9,731 nt of DNA from JANMQK01 sp031370485 (GTDB lineage: Bacteria > Acidobacteriota > Polarisedimenticolia > Gp22-AA2). Numbering within the stretch: the stretch's first letter is position 1; every line of letters starts with the position of its first letter. Positions 1 to 6,691 of this stretch are shown piece by piece. Both the position numbers and the translations under genes were made by a program. The notes under the pieces are model-generated. The model was not told where the DNA came from, searched no databases, and saw only the letters and a list, made by a program, of their open reading frames with translations. Location: positions 1-9,731 of the forward strand of contig JANMQK010000347.1 of the NCBI GenBank assembly GCA_031370485.1, given 5' to 3'.

Positions 1-335
1 ATGTCGGCCAGCAGGATGGCGGCCGCCGAGGCGGTGGCGTAGGTCAGGCCGATGACAGCTTCTTGAGGAACGCGCTCGTGCTTGGTCCGTGTGAGGGCGA
101 AGATGAAAGCGGCGAAGATCGCGAACCCCAGCGACAGGAAGTAGGCCCCTTCCGAGCGCGGGTCGTATCCCAGGAGGAACGCGACGGTCGCGCCGAGCGC
201 CGCGATTTGCGCCAGGGCGATGTCGACGAAGATGACCTTCCGGCTGATGACGTGGATCCCCAGATAGACGTGGATCCCAGTGAGGATCAGGCAGGCGAGA
301 AACGGCAGAAACAGGGCCTCCAGCATCGTCGACAC
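1..335 (-). CDS. Metal ABC transporter permease, ABC-3 (ZnuB/TroC) family, N-terminal part
   Basis: Inner-membrane channel subunit of a divalent-metal importer, expected to take metal from the adjacent binding protein. Only about 111 residues are visible; the gene runs off the left edge. The visible part has a hydrophobic first helix (MLEALFLPFLACLILTG), then the family's typical stretch HVISRKVIFVDIALAQIAALG near residues 28-48, two further hydrophobic segments, and PQEAVIGLTYATASAAAILLAD at the end, which matches the coupling region of ABC-3 permeases. I chose the GTG at 333-335 because a GGAGG lies 8 bases upstream and it starts 4 bases after the stop of the binding-protein gene. An in-frame ATG at 324-326 is the alternative, but its spacing to the GGAGG is poor. 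The tight spacing implies co-translation with the binding protein. The family call is firm; the metal is inferred. Confidence 0.9.
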   Translation of the reverse strand, partial: MSTMLEALFLPFLACLILTGIHVYLGIHVISRKVIFVDIALAQIAALGATVAFLLGYDPRSEGAYFLSLGFAIFAAFIFALTRTKHERVPQEAVIGLTYATASAAAILLAD

Positions 336-339
336 GATC

Positions 340-1419
340 CTACCCTCCCGCGCCGGGCGCCGGGCCGGTGAAGGCCTGAACGGTCTGTCCGGTGACGAAG
401 TCGAACAGGGTGAAGAAGTCGGTCGCCTGCGGGGCTCCGCCGACCTCGGTCGGCAGGATGATGGCCGTGACACCCGTCTTCTGAGCCAGGTAGTCGGTCG
501 AGCGGTGCTCTACGAAGGGGCGGGTGATGATGACGTGCGCCTCGCCCTGCTTCAGCCGGCCCACCAGGTCTTCTAGATGCTTGGCCGATGGCTGGATGCC
601 CGGCTTGGGCTCGACATAGTCCACCACGTTCATCCCGAATCGGGCGGCGAAATAGGTGTAGTCCTTGTGGTACGTGACGACCGGCTTCCCCCTCACCGCT
701 TGCATCTTTCCGAGCCACCCGCCAAGCCGGGTGCGCAGCGTCGCGCCCCCGATCGAAGTGCCGTCGAGGAAGGCGTCGAGCGTGCCCGCCCGGGCCTCGC
801 GCGCCAGCTTGACTGCGCCAACGAGATCGACCAGCTCCTTGCCGAAGAGCGATTCGTGCAATCGCTTCACGAAGGCTTTCCGCCCCTCCTCGAATGCGTC
901 GGCCGAGGCGGGGTCGGCCCGCTTCAGCGCCTCGGCGATCGTTCCCGCCACCACCTCGGCGTTCAGCGGGTCGGTGAGGTAGTGGGGATTGCCGTAGGGA
1001 TGCACGTCCCCTTCGGCGCGGCTGAGGGAGGATGGGATCTCCATCACCTGCACCCCCGTCGAGCAGTCGATGTAGCCGGCGGCGCCCTGCAGGATCTTCG
1101 CGTTGCGGGCGCCCTGGGTGATGGGCGGGATCCATCCGACCTCCAGATCGAGCCCGTTGATCAGGAGAAGGTCGGCGCTCCGGAGCTTCACCATGAAGGA
1201 AGGCTTCGGGTCGACGAAGTGGGCGTCCTGGGTGCCGACGGCGATCGTCGTCAGATCGATCCGGTCGCCGCCGATGGCGGCGGCGATCGAACCGAGGTTC
1301 GGGAGAGAGGCGACGACCCGCGTCCGGGCGGGCGCCGCGTGAAGCGCGTCAGAGTGCGGGGCAAGGGCCCACAGCGTGGTCACGGCTGCGAGCGCCAGGA
1401 ATCGTCTCGAATATTTCAT
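340..1419 (-). CDS. Periplasmic metal-binding protein of ABC importer (cluster A-I, ZnuA/TroA/AztC-like)
   Basis: A 359-aa periplasmic protein that captures a divalent metal (zinc or manganese by family) and delivers it to the ABC-3 permease encoded just downstream. The N-terminus is a Sec signal peptide (KYSRRF, then LALAAVTTLWALAP), with no lipobox cysteine. Likely ligands can be placed: H67 in DAHFVDPKPS, H146 in GNPHYLTDP, and H251 in TYHKDYTYFAARFGM, which corresponds to the HDAYGYF motif of ZnuA. The fourth ligand, usually Asp, may be E325 in LPTEVGG; this is uncertain. The long His-rich loop of many ZnuA proteins is missing and only a short HPYGNPH (140-146) stands in its place. The start codon follows GAGG with 5-base spacing, and this Shine-Dalgarno overlaps the stop of the upstream porin gene (gap 7 bases), so the two are probably translationally coupled. 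Metal specificity is not determinable here. Confidence 0.93.
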   Translation of the reverse strand: MKYSRRFLALAAVTTLWALAPHSDALHAAPARTRVVASLPNLGSIAAAIGGDRIDLTTIAVGTQDAHFVDPKPSFMVKLRSADLLLINGLDLEVGWIPPITQGARNAKILQGAAGYIDCSTGVQVMEIPSSLSRAEGDVHPYGNPHYLTDPLNAEVVAGTIAEALKRADPASADAFEEGRKAFVKRLHESLFGKELVDLVGAVKLAREARAGTLDAFLDGTSIGGATLRTRLGGWLGKMQAVRGKPVVTYHKDYTYFAARFGMNVVDYVEPKPGIQPSAKHLEDLVGRLKQGEAHVIITRPFVEHRSTDYLAQKTGVTAIILPTEVGGAPQATDFFTLFDFVTGQTVQAFTGPAPGAGG

Positions 1420-1426
1420 CGTGGCC

Positions 1427-2803
1427 TCAGAATTTGTGGGCGCCGTGGGCGCCGATGACCGGGATCCATTCGAAAAAGACCCGGTTGTCGTCCGCCTCGC
1501 CGTTGAATCTCGAAGCGGCTTCGTCGTTGCGCTGCGTGTGCTTGATCTGGAACCGGATCTCCTGGAACTCGGAAGCCTGGAACTTCAGGACGGCAGACGC
1601 CGCCCAGAGGCGCGCCCTCCGGCTGTCGGGGAACCCGGAGAGATCGTAGCGTGCCCCCGCGCGCCAGCGCTTGGTCCACTGCCATTCCAGATAGGTGTAG
1701 CCTCCGAGGCTCGAGACGCTGCTGGAATCCAGTGTCAACGCGGGGGTGAGAACCTCGAGATCCCGATGGCTGCGCAGGACCTCCGTCTGCCAGAGAAGCG
1801 ACCGGTAGACGTTCATGCGGGGTGGCCGCCACTTGTAGGTCACGTCCAGCCCCTGCACCCGCGACGCCAGGCTGCTGCGCGGCGTGAGGGGACCGCAGGA
1901 GCCGCAGGCATCGATCGCCTGGGTCAGCGCCCCGGAGGGCCCCGTTCGTCCGAACGCGGCCGTGAGCCCGAGCTCCAGGTTGCCGGAGGGGCTGGGGGTG
2001 AAGAAGGCCGAGAGGTGCTCGACCCAGGTCAGGCTGCGGGCCTGGCTGTTGAAGGCCGTCCCCTCGCGCGCCGTCCCGACCTCGGTGATCGAGTCGATGT
2101 AGAGGTTCTTCGGGTTCGGAATCAGGACGCTCAGCGACATGCCGTCGTTCGTGAGGCTCTCCTCGCCGAAGAAGTTGACCAGGGCGTCGGGCCTGTCCAC
2201 TGTGGGAAAGGCGTGGGTGTGGAGAGTGTTCCACTTGCCGAACGCCTCCTTGAACCGTCCCCCCTTGAGCTGCATCGAGCCCGGCAGCGCGAGGGTCGTG
2301 ACATACCCCTCCTCGACATCGGGAGAAGCGTCCGAGGGGAAGGAGAAAAACATGTCGACCTTGGCGTAGGGATCGACCACCGACTGCAGCGCGACCTCCG
2401 CCTCGCTGAGATCGAAGCCGTTCAGGTCGTCCTTGCGCTTGAGGGAGCTCGAGCCAATCGCCTGGAAGACGGCGCTGATCGCCGGGTTGAGAAGGTTCTG
2501 GCTGCGCGCCGGCGCCGAGGCGGCGGCCGCCGGCAGCGGCACGCTCGGCGGGGCCGGCTCGGGGGGTGGCGTCGCCACGGTGGGCGGTGCCGCCGTGGCA
2601 AGCGCGGCGACCTTCTCCTGGAGCGCGCGTACCTGGTCCTTCAGGTCCTGGATCTCCTTGCGCAGGGCATTCATCTCTCCGGGCGGGTCGGGGGATGGGG
2701 CCGGGGGGGCGGCGCTCTGCGCGCGCAGCTCGCCGGCGGACACGAGGCCCAGCACGAGCGCGGTCAGGGCGGAAACGCGGAACGGATGACGGCACCGGTT
2801 CAT
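1427..2803 (-). CDS. Outer-membrane β-barrel protein with coiled-coil N-terminus, putative metal-uptake porin
   Basis: A 458-aa protein predicted to reach the outer membrane. Residues 1-29 look like a signal peptide ending at LRA-Q. Residues 44-68 (MNALRKEIQDLKDQVRALQ and following) form a short heptad coiled coil of the kind that trimerises some porins or ties them to the cell wall. Residues 72-99 are a Pro/Ala linker. From about residue 103 (NLLNPAISAVFQAIG, then DLSEAEVALQSVVDPYAKVDMFFSF) the alternating aromatic/polar pattern of a barrel runs to a C-terminal Phe (GAHKF), the usual outer-membrane assembly signal. A CGSCG sequence sits in one predicted loop. The ATG at 2803 follows GGAGA at about 5 bases; an ATG at 2815 lacks a ribosome site. 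The gene ends 7 bases before the metal-binding protein gene, which suggests it admits metal or a metal complex. That role is inference; I recognise the general type but not a named family. Confidence 0.8.
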   Translation of the reverse strand: MNRCRHPFRVSALTALVLGLVSAGELRAQSAAPPAPSPDPPGEMNALRKEIQDLKDQVRALQEKVAALATAAPPTVATPPPEPAPPSVPLPAAAASAPARSQNLLNPAISAVFQAIGSSSLKRKDDLNGFDLSEAEVALQSVVDPYAKVDMFFSFPSDASPDVEEGYVTTLALPGSMQLKGGRFKEAFGKWNTLHTHAFPTVDRPDALVNFFGEESLTNDGMSLSVLIPNPKNLYIDSITEVGTAREGTAFNSQARSLTWVEHLSAFFTPSPSGNLELGLTAAFGRTGPSGALTQAIDACGSCGPLTPRSSLASRVQGLDVTYKWRPPRMNVYRSLLWQTEVLRSHRDLEVLTPALTLDSSSVSSLGGYTYLEWQWTKRWRAGARYDLSGFPDSRRARLWAASAVLKFQASEFQEIRFQIKHTQRNDEAASRFNGEADDNRVFFEWIPVIGAHGAHKF

Positions 2804-2862
2804 CGATCTCTCCATGGCCGGCCGCGCTCGCGGAACGCGCGAACTGTCTGTATCAGCCGGCA

Positions 2863-2873
2863 GATTATGAATC
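2863..2873 (-). promoter_or_regulatory. Candidate internal -10 element and small dyad upstream of the porin gene
   Basis: The 82-base spacer between the small His/Cys gene and the porin gene is the longest gap inside the FecCD-to-ABC-3 part of the run. It contains CATAAT on the minus strand (five of six matches to the -10 consensus), inside an 11-base inverted repeat GATT-CAT-AATC. No convincing -35 box sits 16-18 bases upstream. It could be a regulated internal promoter or a short operator. The repeat is too short to assign to Zur, Fur or MntR. Confidence 0.25.
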
Positions 2874-2885
2874 AGGACGGGAAGT

Positions 2886-3200
2886 TCAGGCGACCGCGAA
2901 GGAGGGCGGGGCCCGGAGCGGACGGAGACCGAGGATCGTGCTCCCATGGAGTGGCGCGGCCGGGCCCGCGGCGATGAGCGTCGGCGGCGCCGGGGGATGG
3001 TTCGGAACGGCAACGGGCCAGGCCACGGCCGGAGAATTCAACGCCAGGCAGGCGGCGCAGTGGTTGCCCGCGGCGTGGAACGGGATCAGGGTATGCAGGA
3101 TGGCGAAGGACATCAGCGCCGCCACGATGATGGCGCAGATCGAAGTCAACGTCCTGCCCCGCCGGGTCTTGATCGTGAGGGTTCCCACCGTGCCGGCCAT
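2886..3200 (-). CDS. Small one-TM protein with a periplasmic H-x(5)-HCAAC motif, unknown function
   Basis: A 104-aa predicted inner-membrane or secreted protein of unknown function. A basic N-terminus (KTRRGR) precedes one hydrophobic helix at about residues 20-37. Immediately after it comes FHAAGNHCAACLALN, with a His, then a His-Cys-x-x-Cys group that would face the periplasm. The rest is Pro/Ala-rich with scattered His. The layout recalls DUF2946-type small membrane proteins, which also carry a Cys-x-x-Cys after a hydrophobic segment and occur near metal genes, but I cannot confirm membership. It starts 23 bases after the TlpA-like gene and lies before the porin gene, so a role in metal or thiol handling in the periplasm is plausible. 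The ribosome site is weak, with AGG directly against the ATG. The reading frame stays open far upstream inside the TlpA-like gene, so coding status rests on the TM-plus-motif layout and the neat fit between neighbours. Confidence 0.6.
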   Translation of the reverse strand: MAGTVGTLTIKTRRGRTLTSICAIIVAALMSFAILHTLIPFHAAGNHCAACLALNSPAVAWPVAVPNHPPAPPTLIAAGPAAPLHGSTILGLRPLRAPPSFAVA

Positions 3201-3201
3201 C

Positions 3202-3226
3202 CTATAGCACGCCCCGGGGCAAGTCA
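3202..3226 (-). promoter_or_regulatory. Possible promoter-like spacer before the small His/Cys gene
   Basis: On the minus strand TTGACT (overlapping the TlpA-like stop codon) is followed after 15 bases by TATAGG, which ends just before the ATG. The spacer contains the perfect 10-base palindrome GCCCCGGGGC (3211-3220). The short spacer and a -10 touching the start codon make this a weak promoter candidate. The palindrome could equally be a chance product of high GC content. Confidence 0.18.
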
Positions 3227-3742
3227 AAGACGGGGCGGCATGCGGCGGAGCCTTTCCTCGAGCGAGGAGGTCGTCAGCCCCCCCATCGCCACGACATCGG
3301 CGACAACGCCGTCCGGGCCGACAAACAGGGTGATCGGCAGCGACAGGACGCCGTAGCGGGCCGCGACCTTGCCCCGCGCGTCGAGCAGGATGGGGAAGGT
3401 GAGCCCGTGCTCCTTGACGAAGGCCGCGACGTCCCGCGGCTTCTCGGACAGGTTGATGCCGATCACCCGCACGTCGCGGGGCCGCTCGCGGGCGGCCCGT
3501 TCGAGCACCGGCATCTCCTCGCGGCAGGCGGGGCACCAGGTGGCCCAGAAATGGAGCACGACCGGCCGCCCCCTGAGAGAGGCGAGGGAGATCGGCCTGC
3601 CCTGGAGATCCGGCAGCGTGAACAGCGGCGCGGGCCGGCCGATTTCGACGGGCCCGGCGCCGCGCGCCGCCGCCGGTCCCGCCGGAAGGAGCGCAGGCAC
3701 GATCAGGAACAGGAGCATTCGCAGCCAGGCGCACCGCCTCAT
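3224..3742 (-). CDS. TlpA-like periplasmic thioredoxin-fold protein
   Basis: A 172-aa secreted thiol:disulfide protein. Residues 1-26 are a signal peptide (LRMLLFLIVPALLPAGPAAA). The AhpC/TSA-Redoxin-like thioredoxin fold follows: GRPAPLFTLPDLQGRPISL at about 35-53, the active site WCPAC with C70 and C73, and the cis-proline in SLPIT at P136. TlpA/ResA-type proteins reduce disulfides on specific periplasmic clients, such as cytochrome maturation factors or copper chaperones. Here the gene lies between two outer-membrane protein genes, 18 bases after the first and 23 before the small His/Cys protein. Its client may therefore be a Cys-containing neighbour (C29/C34 of the first barrel protein, the CGSCG loop of the second, or the HCAAC protein); this is inference. 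The start is supported by GAGG 5 bases upstream of the ATG. Confidence 0.9.
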   Translation of the reverse strand: MRRCAWLRMLLFLIVPALLPAGPAAARGAGPVEIGRPAPLFTLPDLQGRPISLASLRGRPVVLHFWATWCPACREEMPVLERAARERPRDVRVIGINLSEKPRDVAAFVKEHGLTFPILLDARGKVAARYGVLSLPITLFVGPDGVVADVVAMGGLTTSSLEERLRRMPPRL

Positions 3743-3760
3743 CGGAACCTCGCGAGCCTC

Positions 3761-4762
3761 CTAGAAGGACTTCGATACCCCGAGCACCAGCCCGGTCCGG
3801 GGCGCCAGGTTCGTCTCGTTGACCTCCTGGTAGACGGGGAGCTGGACAAAGCCGTAAAGCGAGGCGCCGCTGCCGGTGCCGACGCTGATCCCGGGGGTCA
3901 GGTTGACGAAGGTGGCGCCGGTCGAGGGTACGCTCATTTCAAGGAAGCGATCCCTCAAAGTCCTCCGGCCGTTCAACTGCAGCGACCAGGACAGCCGGTC
4001 CTTGTGCTTCCACTGGATCCCGGCGTAGACCTGCCCCTCGTCCCCGAAGCGGTAGTCGAGGTCGTTCCCACTGTTCCGGCGGTACGAGCCGCCGAGAAAG
4101 AGTTCGACGCGCATCGGGGCGATCGAGTGCGCGAAGTGGAGCGAGCCGATGAGGTCGGTCGAACCGGTCCCCGGCTGGATCGTCGGCTCGTTGATCGCTC
4201 CCTCGCTGTCGAGGAGCCGGTAGGCCCCGGTCGGGATTTTCACCCACAGCCCGCCGACCAGGAGGTTCTTGGTCCGCACGAGAAACGCGTAGCGGGCCCC
4301 GAGCCGGACGTCGCCGAACCCCGAGCTGCCATCCTGGTTCGTGAAATGCTCGTCGATCGTGCCGACGTCATCGAAATGCTCGTGGTCGCGCTCGTTGATA
4401 AGCGGCAGCACGGCCGCCAGCGTCAGCCGCGGGGTCACCCCGTACGACAAATCGACCTCGACCAGGGTGTTCCGGGTGCTGATCTCCCGGTGGTGATCCG
4501 GCTCGATGGTCCCCTCCTCGAAGTTGATCTTGGGTGTGAGAACTTCCGAGACATCCTTCGACCCCGCGAGCCCGCGGCTCAGGAGGACGTAGCGGTAGGA
4601 GAGATCGACCGTGAGGATCCCGGAGGCGGCTACTCCTTCCTGCGTGCCGGTGGCGAGAAAGCAGTTGGCCGAGCCGCAGGTCGCCCCGACCGGGGTGATG
4701 GAGGCTCCCGCCGCGGCGACGAGCGCGGCGGCGACGAGCGCGGCCCTTGAGATCAAAGCCAT
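3761..4762 (-). CDS. Outer-membrane β-barrel 'transporter' protein (MetA-pathway/Phenol_MetA_deg-like)
   Basis: A 333-aa predicted outer-membrane protein. After a signal peptide (residues 1 to about 27) comes the N-terminal segment CGSANCFLATGTQEG with C29 and C34. Hallmarks of the Phenol_MetA_deg-like barrel family follow: GFGDVRLGARYAF (148-160), KIPTGAYR (175-182) and QPGTGSTDL (196-204), then alternating strands ending in a C-terminal Phe (VSKSF). Two predicted loops are unusually rich in His and acidic residues: EPDHHRE (87-93) and ERDHEHFDDVGTIDEHF (124-140), which could bind metal at the surface. The gene begins 13 bases after the FecE-type ATPase stop and ends 18 bases before the TlpA-like gene, which argues for one transcript. 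No strong ribosome site precedes the ATG. Family members are often called transporters without proof; metal passage is inferred from the neighbours. Confidence 0.83.
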   Translation of the reverse strand: MALISRAALVAAALVAAAGASITPVGATCGSANCFLATGTQEGVAASGILTVDLSYRYVLLSRGLAGSKDVSEVLTPKINFEEGTIEPDHHREISTRNTLVEVDLSYGVTPRLTLAAVLPLINERDHEHFDDVGTIDEHFTNQDGSSGFGDVRLGARYAFLVRTKNLLVGGLWVKIPTGAYRLLDSEGAINEPTIQPGTGSTDLIGSLHFAHSIAPMRVELFLGGSYRRNSGNDLDYRFGDEGQVYAGIQWKHKDRLSWSLQLNGRRTLRDRFLEMSVPSTGATFVNLTPGISVGTGSGASLYGFVQLPVYQEVNETNLAPRTGLVLGVSKSF

Positions 4763-4775
4763 GAAGGCTGGAATT

Positions 4776-5633
4776 CTAGCACGCGGTCGGGGAGGAGTCC
4801 CGGCAGGGGGCGCGGGGGATCACGTGCGGCGCCCCGGTGGCCGGGTCGAGGGTCACGTCCGCCTCGGTTTCGTACACCCGGCGGATCGTCCCGGGAGTGA
4901 GCACCGCGGAAGGGGGCCCGTCGGCGGCGAGGCGACCGCGGTCGAGCAGGACGAGGCGCGACGCGTGGCGGGCGGCCAGGTTCAGGTCGTGGCTGACCGC
5001 GACCACCGTGAGTCCGTGCCCGCGGTTCAGCCGGTCGAGGATCTCGTAGATCTCGAGCGAGTGCCTCAGGTCCAGGAATGCCGTCGGCTCGTCGAGAAGA
5101 AGCACCCGCGGCTCCTGCGCCAGGGCCCGGGCGATCATGGCGCGCTGTCTTTCGCCGCTGCTCAGCTCGTGAAGATGCCGCTCCTCCATGCCCTGAAGGT
5201 CGGCGATGCGCAGCGCCTCGCGCGCGGCGGCGAAGTCGGCGGCGCGCTCCATCCCCCAGATCCCGAGGTACGGCGCCCTGCCCATCAGGACCACTTCGAG
5301 GACGGTGAAGTTGAAGAGGACGCGCGCTTCCTGCAGGACGATCCCGACGAGGCGGGCCCGCTCGCGCGGGCGGAAGTCGCCGAGCGGCCTGTCGCCCAAA
5401 AGCACCTCGCCCCGGTCCGGAGAGAGTATCCCGCAGAGAAGCCGCAGCAGGGTCGATTTTCCCGAACCGTTCGGGCCGAGGACTCCCAGGAACTCCCCGG
5501 AGCCAATTCTGAGTGACAGGTCCTCGAAAAGCGGCGCGGGTGCGCCGCAGTGCGTGAACGAGAGCCCGCGCGCCGCCAGCACCGGAGGCGGGGCCTGCCG
5601 GGCGGCGCGGCCTTCGCTCGAAGCGTCACTCAA
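4776..5633 (-). CDS. ABC transporter ATP-binding protein, FecE/BtuD/HmuV type
   Basis: A 285-aa cytoplasmic ATPase that powers the FecCD-type permease. With the TTG start it shows Walker A GPNGSGKST at 53-61, the Q-loop glutamine at about 101, signature LSSGERQ at 157-163, Walker B RVLLLDEP at 176-183 and the switch histidine in SHD at 215. The C-terminal stretch TPGTIRRVYETEADVTLDP is typical of siderophore/haem/B12 ATPases. The start is uncertain. TTG at 5631-5633 overlaps the end of the permease gene by 8 bases, as expected for a coupled pair; a GTG further in (VLAARGLSF, 16 codons later) is the other option. The frame is open further upstream, but that part is an Arg-rich shadow of the permease and is not conserved ABC sequence. 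No second ATPase is visible, so this subunit could in principle also serve the ABC-3 permease, though one may lie beyond the left edge. Confidence 0.94.
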   Translation of the reverse strand: MSDASSEGRAARQAPPPVLAARGLSFTHCGAPAPLFEDLSLRIGSGEFLGVLGPNGSGKSTLLRLLCGILSPDRGEVLLGDRPLGDFRPRERARLVGIVLQEARVLFNFTVLEVVLMGRAPYLGIWGMERAADFAAAREALRIADLQGMEERHLHELSSGERQRAMIARALAQEPRVLLLDEPTAFLDLRHSLEIYEILDRLNRGHGLTVVAVSHDLNLAARHASRLVLLDRGRLAADGPPSAVLTPGTIRRVYETEADVTLDPATGAPHVIPRAPCRDSSPTAC

Positions 5634-6669
5634 AGTAGCTGCTCCCGCGCTGGGATCGGTATAGCCACAGGAAGAACGGCCCCCCCAGGAGCGCCGTGAT
5701 GACGCCGACCGGGATCTCGGTCGGCGCCAGCGCCGTCCGCGCCGCCGTGTCGGCAACCGACAGGAAGATGGCGCCGCACAGGGCGGAGGCGGGCACGAGC
5801 AACCGGTGGTCGGGGCCGAAGAGAAGCCGCGCGGCGTGCGGCACGATGAGCCCCACGAACCCGATGGGCCCGGCGACCGAGACGACCGCGGCGGTCACGA
5901 GCGACGCCAGGATGATGGCCGCGATCCGGGCGCGCCCGACGCTCGCGCCGAGGGAGCGGGCGGCCTCCTCGCCGGCGCACATGAGGTTGAGGTCGCGGCC
6001 GAGGAGGACCATCGCCGCGACCCCGGCCAGAACCAGCGCCCCCAGAGGCGCGAGTGTCGAATACGACTCGGTCGGGATCGAGCCCACCATCCAGAGCTGC
6101 AGTCCCCGCAGACGGCTCATCTCCACCAGGGTCTGGATGAAAAGGATGACAGCGAGATAGACGGTATTGGTGACGACACCGACGAGGAGCATCGGGTAGG
6201 AGGCGAGCCGCCCGCGCACGCTCGACAGGGCCACGATGAGCGCCACGGTGAGGGCGGCGCCCAGGAAGGCCGCTACAGCGCGCACCGGCAGGAGCGGCAG
6301 CAGGGCGGTCAGGCCGGCCGCCGTTGCCGCAAACGCGCCCAAAGCGGCGCCCCCCGAGATGCCGAGGATGTACGGGTCGGCCAGAGGATTCCTGAGGATG
6401 GCCTGGAAGACCGCGCCGGTCGAGGCGAGGGCCGCGCCCGCGATCGACGCCATCAGGAGTCGCGGCAGCCTGAGTCTAAGGATCATCGTCGCCGCCAGCG
6501 CCGCGCCACCGCCCGGCTCACCGTCGGCGCCTCCCGGGCCGGCGCCCAGGAGATCAAGCAGCGTGTAGCCGCTGCTCCCGAAGCTGGAGCAGAGGCCGAG
6601 GGTCAGCACCAGGACAGCCGCGAGCAGGAGCAGGGTGAGGGAGAGGCGGCGGGCGCTTAGCGGGGGCAT
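5626..6669 (-). CDS. FecCD/BtuC-family ABC transporter permease
   Basis: A 347-aa polytopic inner-membrane protein forming the channel of an importer for chelated iron, haem, cobalamin or a related metal complex. Family landmarks are in order: LRLPRLLMASIAGAALAS with NPLADPYILGISGGA (66-108); GEEAARSLGAS (233-243), the cytoplasmic coupling region that contacts the ATPase; AGPIGFVGLIVPHAAR (266-281); and PTEIPVGVITALLGGPFF (317-333). Hydrophobic segments repeat through the length as expected for about ten membrane helices. It overlaps the FecE-type ATPase gene. The gene upstream is an M50 peptidase and the genes downstream of the ATPase are envelope proteins, so no class-III binding protein (FepB/BtuF type) is encoded in the window. 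The ribosome site is weak. Family assignment is firm; substrate is unknown. Confidence 0.95.
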   Translation of the reverse strand: MPPLSARRLSLTLLLLAAVLVLTLGLCSSFGSSGYTLLDLLGAGPGGADGEPGGGAALAATMILRLRLPRLLMASIAGAALASTGAVFQAILRNPLADPYILGISGGAALGAFAATAAGLTALLPLLPVRAVAAFLGAALTVALIVALSSVRGRLASYPMLLVGVVTNTVYLAVILFIQTLVEMSRLRGLQLWMVGSIPTESYSTLAPLGALVLAGVAAMVLLGRDLNLMCAGEEAARSLGASVGRARIAAIILASLVTAAVVSVAGPIGFVGLIVPHAARLLFGPDHRLLVPASALCGAIFLSVADTAARTALAPTEIPVGVITALLGGPFFLWLYRSQRGSSYFE

Positions 6670-6691
6670 GGCGCGGCGTGCCGCTGCCGCA

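Noticed and set aside
287..1135. Minus-strand open frame overlapping the binding-protein gene in another frame, and similar ones at 1416-2795 and 7020-7754
   Set aside because: Same-strand out-of-frame shadows; Arg/Gly-rich, while the overlapping frame carries family motifs.
1376..2977. Long plus-strand open frame of 533 codons
   Set aside because: It lies antisense to the outer-membrane barrel gene. The translation is low-complexity Arg/Gly/Glu-rich without recognisable domains, as expected for the shadow of a GC-rich gene.
2804..3013. N-terminal extension of the outer-membrane barrel gene by 70 residues
   Set aside because: The extension is Arg-rich, would bury the signal peptide, overlaps the small His/Cys gene and has no better ribosome site.
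3407..4750. Plus-strand open frame of 447 codons, plus similar frames at 577-1458 and 5806-6660
   Set aside because: All are antisense to well-supported genes and contain only charged low-complexity sequence.
5634..5756. N-terminal extension of the ABC ATPase
   Set aside because: Arg/Ser-rich sequence antiparallel to no family feature; it lies within the permease coding region and is a reading-frame shadow.
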